This document shows positions 8,551 through 11,668 of a stretch of DNA of 11,668 bases, piece by piece. Below the pieces are notes generated by a model. That model searched no databases, was not told the origin of the DNA, and was given only the letters and a program-made list of their open reading frames with translations. Source of the DNA: Larix sibirica (Eukaryota > Streptophyta > Pinopsida > Pinales > Pinaceae); the NCBI GenBank assembly GCA_004151065.3, contig NWUY0300135953.1, forward strand, positions 1 to 11,668, written 5' to 3'. The first letter of the stretch is position 1. Each line of letters opens with the position of its first letter. Made by a program: the position numbers and the translations under genes.

Positions 8551-9420
8551 GTCTAAAATCACAACTAAACATAATTCAAATGAAAATGAAAGATATATAC
8601 AGGGGTTCTTATTCCTTTCCTTGAGTAGCCCCTATTCAACTCTTGGAACCCATTGACAAGTCAGAACAACCACATCAACAATAAGGGAAAACACTCGCTT
8701 GCAGGTCCCAAGTTAGACAAGGTCGGGTTTGGAATAATACCTTCGACTAGTTAAGGGCCCAGTTGCTACAATGTTTATAAGTTTTATCTGTTTTATGTTT
8801 ATTTTGTCTTTTATATTAGATCTACCTTGTAATCCAATCTGATTAAAGACGTGATAGATAAATGACTAAAACTATCCCACTTGGGAGCAAACTTATAACT
8901 GAAGAACACACAAAATGGAAGATATCACTATTGATATTCAGAAAATATTTCTGTAATTTCAACAACAAATTAAAACACCAACACAAGTAAATTCATAAAA
9001 GCAAAATAATTACTTTTTTATCATTTACTAATCTTTTCATGCATTTAAATTTTAATAGGAAAAATGACAAGTTACAGATTTCAATACAGAACCTAGAATG
9101 ACATAAAATAATTCCTAACTTTCTGCAGTTTAATATCAAAACATATTTATCATTCAACAATCAATTGTTGTTATTGGAATATATGTTCCTGTAAGTTGAA
9201 AACAAATATAGTGGAAAACTGAATGATGCATTTATAATAAGAAATAAATAAATGATTCTAAATGACATTATTATAAAGCATAACATTCACAATATCACCA
9301 GGAAAATCTGAAGAAGAATCTGTAGCATTCCATTATCAAAATTGTTTCCAAAAAGTTTGATTAGACCCCTACTCAATCCATTCATAAAATAGTGTACAAA
9401 ATGAAAGAAGTAGGGTTTCC
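8551..9420. other. AT-rich non-coding stretch
   Basis: I see no reading frame with family features and no RNA gene. Only weak short palindromes occur (for example CAACAATCAATTGTTG near 9157). On the minus strand it lies downstream of the coiled-coil pseudo-ORF and the TATA-bearing hairpin, so part of it may be the rest of an LTR, but no boundary can be fixed. Confidence 0.5.
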
Positions 9421-9428
9421 CACCACCA

Positions 9429-9477
9429 CCCCCTTTCGGCTTTGAAAAACATTTCTTTTATAGCCCAAAGCCGGGGG
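9429..9477 (-). promoter_or_regulatory. GC-rich hairpin with minus-strand TATA-like box in loop
   Basis: CGGCTTTG (9437-9444) pairs perfectly with CAAAGCCG (9466-9473). CCCC and GGGG extend the stem past a 3-base TTT bulge. The 21-base loop contains CTATAAAAG on the minus strand (9455-9463). It is the only GC-rich point in a very AT-rich kilobase. It lies ~120 bp after the stop of the minus-strand coiled-coil frame, so it may be the U3 promoter of a 3' LTR. That role is inference. Confidence 0.4.
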
Positions 9478-9583
9478 ACAACTAAAATAAATGCTCAAAA
9501 TTAACAACTGTCTTTACAACAATGAACTAAATAAATACAAAGATGAAATTAACTAAACAACTTTAATTAGTTTTGTCTCATAA

Positions 9584-11668
9584 CTAAACCTTCTTTGAGC
9601 ATTCATCTTGTAGCTTTTCGAATTGGACTTCAACATTTAACACTTTTGGTTCAATTTCTTCATCAAGGTTAGTCTTGATTGTGTCTGCAAGAGCTAACGT
9701 CCAGGATGCCAACTCGATGGGTTGATATAGTAATTATTGAAAACCTTCTTATCCACTTTTGTCAGTTGGCTTATCATTTGCTCACTTTGCTCAACGGTCT
9801 TGATTGGCTCTAGAGTGTCCAACTCATCAAGAGTTGACATATTGAATCTATCCATCGCACTTTCTGCAGAATTCCATATTGTAACACATACTTTTTTAAC
9901 ATTTTTTATGACTTCAATTGCTTAAGCCTGAGTGGTATCCTGGGCATTCTTTCGAGCCTTTAATTTAGCTATTTCTTTTTTCTTTATACTCGGGATATTT
10001 GTAGGAGCTTTTTAATATAACTGTTGTCACCCTAAGATTTCCTCAACATGATTTTGAATTATCTTTGATTCATCTCCAAATAACTCGGCTTCATCTATTA
10101 ATCTAATTATATTCTCATGATTCTGGTGTATCTCTTCCAACCGAGCAAAAAGATTTCTATGTGCCTTTTCTAGCTTTCGATTGACCTTGATGGCTTCTTC
10201 TTTCATCATATTAAGAGAAAGAGCATTTTCTTTCTGATATATTTGGAGTTCAAACTCTGCATATTCTTTGGCCATCTTCATTTCATTCATGCTTGTTTCG
10301 TCCTCTGCTTTCAAGAGAGCAATATCTTTATTATGTTCTCCATTTACTTGCTCCTACTCCATGAAAGATTGATGTTCCATATCAACAAGTTATTTATTCA
10401 ATTGCTATGCTTTCTCTTTGTATTGTTCTTCCCGCTCCTTATATAGCTGCATTTGACTGATTACATCCTTTGTCGAATATACATTTACACTTGCCGAAAA
10501 CCCGATCAAGGAGGTAACATCAAATGTTATCTCTTGAGGTTCTTTCCCTTCCATGTCAAACAATGTCAGATTATTAACCATACCTCGAGTTTTCTGCCCC
10601 TTGGATGGTCGTTTAGTGATACTTTTGTTCTCTCTATCAAGAAAATAGTTTCCTAACGAGACAATTATGTTATCAATCTCCATTGGTTGAATAGAATCTC
10701 CTGACCTTATCGACATAGGCGTTCCAAGGTTGATCAGAGACGTAAGCAAGGCTAGTTGTTTACCTTTCTGGGTCTCCTCTAGTCTCTTAGTTCCTCCTCT
10801 TCTTTTTTCTTCATTGCTTCGGATGCAAGGGCTTCCTTCTCTTGCTGTAGTTTCAGGCTTGGAGAAGTTGTACTCTCAATGCTTCATCATCAGATTCCTC
10901 TTTTCTCTTCTTCTCCTTCTCCTCTATTTTACGGGCTTCATCTTCCATTTTACTATGTTCTTCTTGGGCTGCTAGGGCTTCCTTTTCATTCTGTATTTAC
11001 TCTTGGAGTAATTGTTGTTGAGCAATTTCAACTTGGGCTTCATCTTTTTTCTTTCTTTCTTCTTCAACGGCTTTATAAGCTTCTTCTGCTTATTGTAATG
11101 CTTTTGCATCGTCTTCTTTTTTTCATCATATCTTCTTATTTCAAAGGTTCCTGACGAGTTTTGTCTTCTGCTTCCGTTGTCAAATTTTCCTCCTGGGACA
11201 TTTTTGTGGCTGTTGGTAGTGTAATCCCTCTTCAGCTTCAAAGAATTTTCTAACTGCTTCTTTTCTTTCTATTTTATCTTCTTTTTTCTTCCATTCTCGT
11301 TCTACCTCGACCTCAAAATTTGCCTTCCTTTCGGACCTGATCGAGTGTTGGAGAGCCAACTGTCAATTCTGAAGCTCCATTCTATGTGCCATGTTAGGAA
11401 TCTTTCCAAAAACCTTGTCAAAATCGATGACTCCTTAAAAAACAAGTTCTTGAGGGTCCTCTTCATGCAACTCAAAGAAGGCATGATAAAAAACCCCAGG
11501 TCCTTGAAAAAGGTGACCAACCAAAAGAGGTACCCAAGTCCAAAAATCCTAGGTCCTTGAAAAAGGAGTTCTTGAGGTCATTCCTTCTTTGAGTTGCACA
11601 ACCAAGTTTTAACTCTTCCAAAGCATTGGCTTCTTTTCTATCATGTTGAACGTTAGCTAATGTGAACC
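9584..11668 (-). pseudogene. Decayed coiled-coil reading frame of unknown family, probably retroelement-associated
   Basis: I do not recognise this protein. On the minus strand, open stretches in shifting frames add up to about 690 codons, running off the right edge and ending at TAG 9584-9586. The right third (11230-11518) is mixed and includes the stretch MAHRMELQN. The middle (10800-11100) is very rich in Glu, Lys, Gln and Ala, as in a coiled coil. A more ordered part (10405-10780) includes the stretch DVTSLIGFSASVNVYSTKD. A second charged helical part spans 10027-10314. A distinct C-terminus (9584-9718) includes the stretch ASWTLALADTIKT. In-frame stops lie at 9922, 10012, 10027, 10354, 10390, 10405, 10997, 11090, 11363 and 11435. 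Frameshifts are near 9719, 10770, 10860, 11115, 11220 and 11520. It could be a gag-like or extra ORF of an LTR element, or a dead host gene. Confidence 0.6.
11445..11598. repeat. Local rearrangement: direct and inverted 16-bp repeats
   Basis: AGGTCCTTGAAAAAGG is repeated directly at 11498-11513 and 11551-11566, and AGTTCTTGAG at 11445-11454 and 11567-11576. TGCAACTCAAAGAAGG (11466-11481) has a perfect inverted copy at 11583-11598. Direct and inverted copies of neighbouring words in 150 bp point to a duplication-inversion inside the decayed reading frame. Confidence 0.8.

Noticed and set aside
10730-11154. Plus-strand Leu/Phe/Ser-rich frames resembling membrane proteins
   Set aside because: They are the complement of Glu/Lys-rich coiled-coil codons (GAA/AAG become TTC/CTT). 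The hydrophobicity is an artefact of reading the wrong strand.

Overview
The window looks like nuclear DNA from a land plant. It carries a split gene with GT-AG introns for the plastidic starch/alpha-glucan phosphorylase, surrounded by AT-rich, decayed LTR-retroelement DNA. The intron of more than 2.1 kb at the left edge and the dense decayed repeats beside the gene suggest a large genome, possibly a gymnosperm. That placement is inference and is not fixed by any single feature.

Layout. 1-2131: intronic or upstream sequence with no recognisable exon, a few short repeats and one antisense site resembling a retroelement primer-binding site. 2132-5553 (+): seven segments coding for the C-terminal ~522 residues of plastidic alpha-glucan phosphorylase (PHS1/Pho1 type), read here as eight exons A-H with E and F sharing a split codon. 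The reading frame joins without a break and ends at TAG 5551-5553. The first exon carries the insertion typical of the plastidic enzyme, here containing a 32-codon Ala/Lys/Glu-only tract built from near-perfect 30-bp tandem copies. 5554-~5880: 3'UTR with AATAAA signals. 6111-~7860 (-): a decayed Ty1/copia remnant, with a 3' LTR-like block (TG...CA, 600 bp, ends duplicated), a polypurine tract and a gag zinc knuckle/protease fragment whose catalytic motif is lost. ~7860-9420: AT-rich filler with a 21-bp minisatellite. 9429-9477: a hairpin with a minus-strand TATA-like box in its loop. 9584-11668 (-): a ~2.1-kb decayed reading frame for a highly charged, coiled-coil-like protein I do not recognise, broken by about ten stops and about six frameshifts. 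It runs off the right edge.

Only the phosphorylase appears functional. It would act in plastid starch metabolism, transferring glucose between glucose-1-phosphate and glucan ends with pyridoxal phosphate as cofactor. The elements to its right are all decayed and on the opposite strand. I found no new multi-gene system. The points most worth a second look are the Ala/Lys/Glu tract in the phosphorylase, the unidentified coiled-coil pseudo-ORF, and the transition-biased decay of the retroelements.
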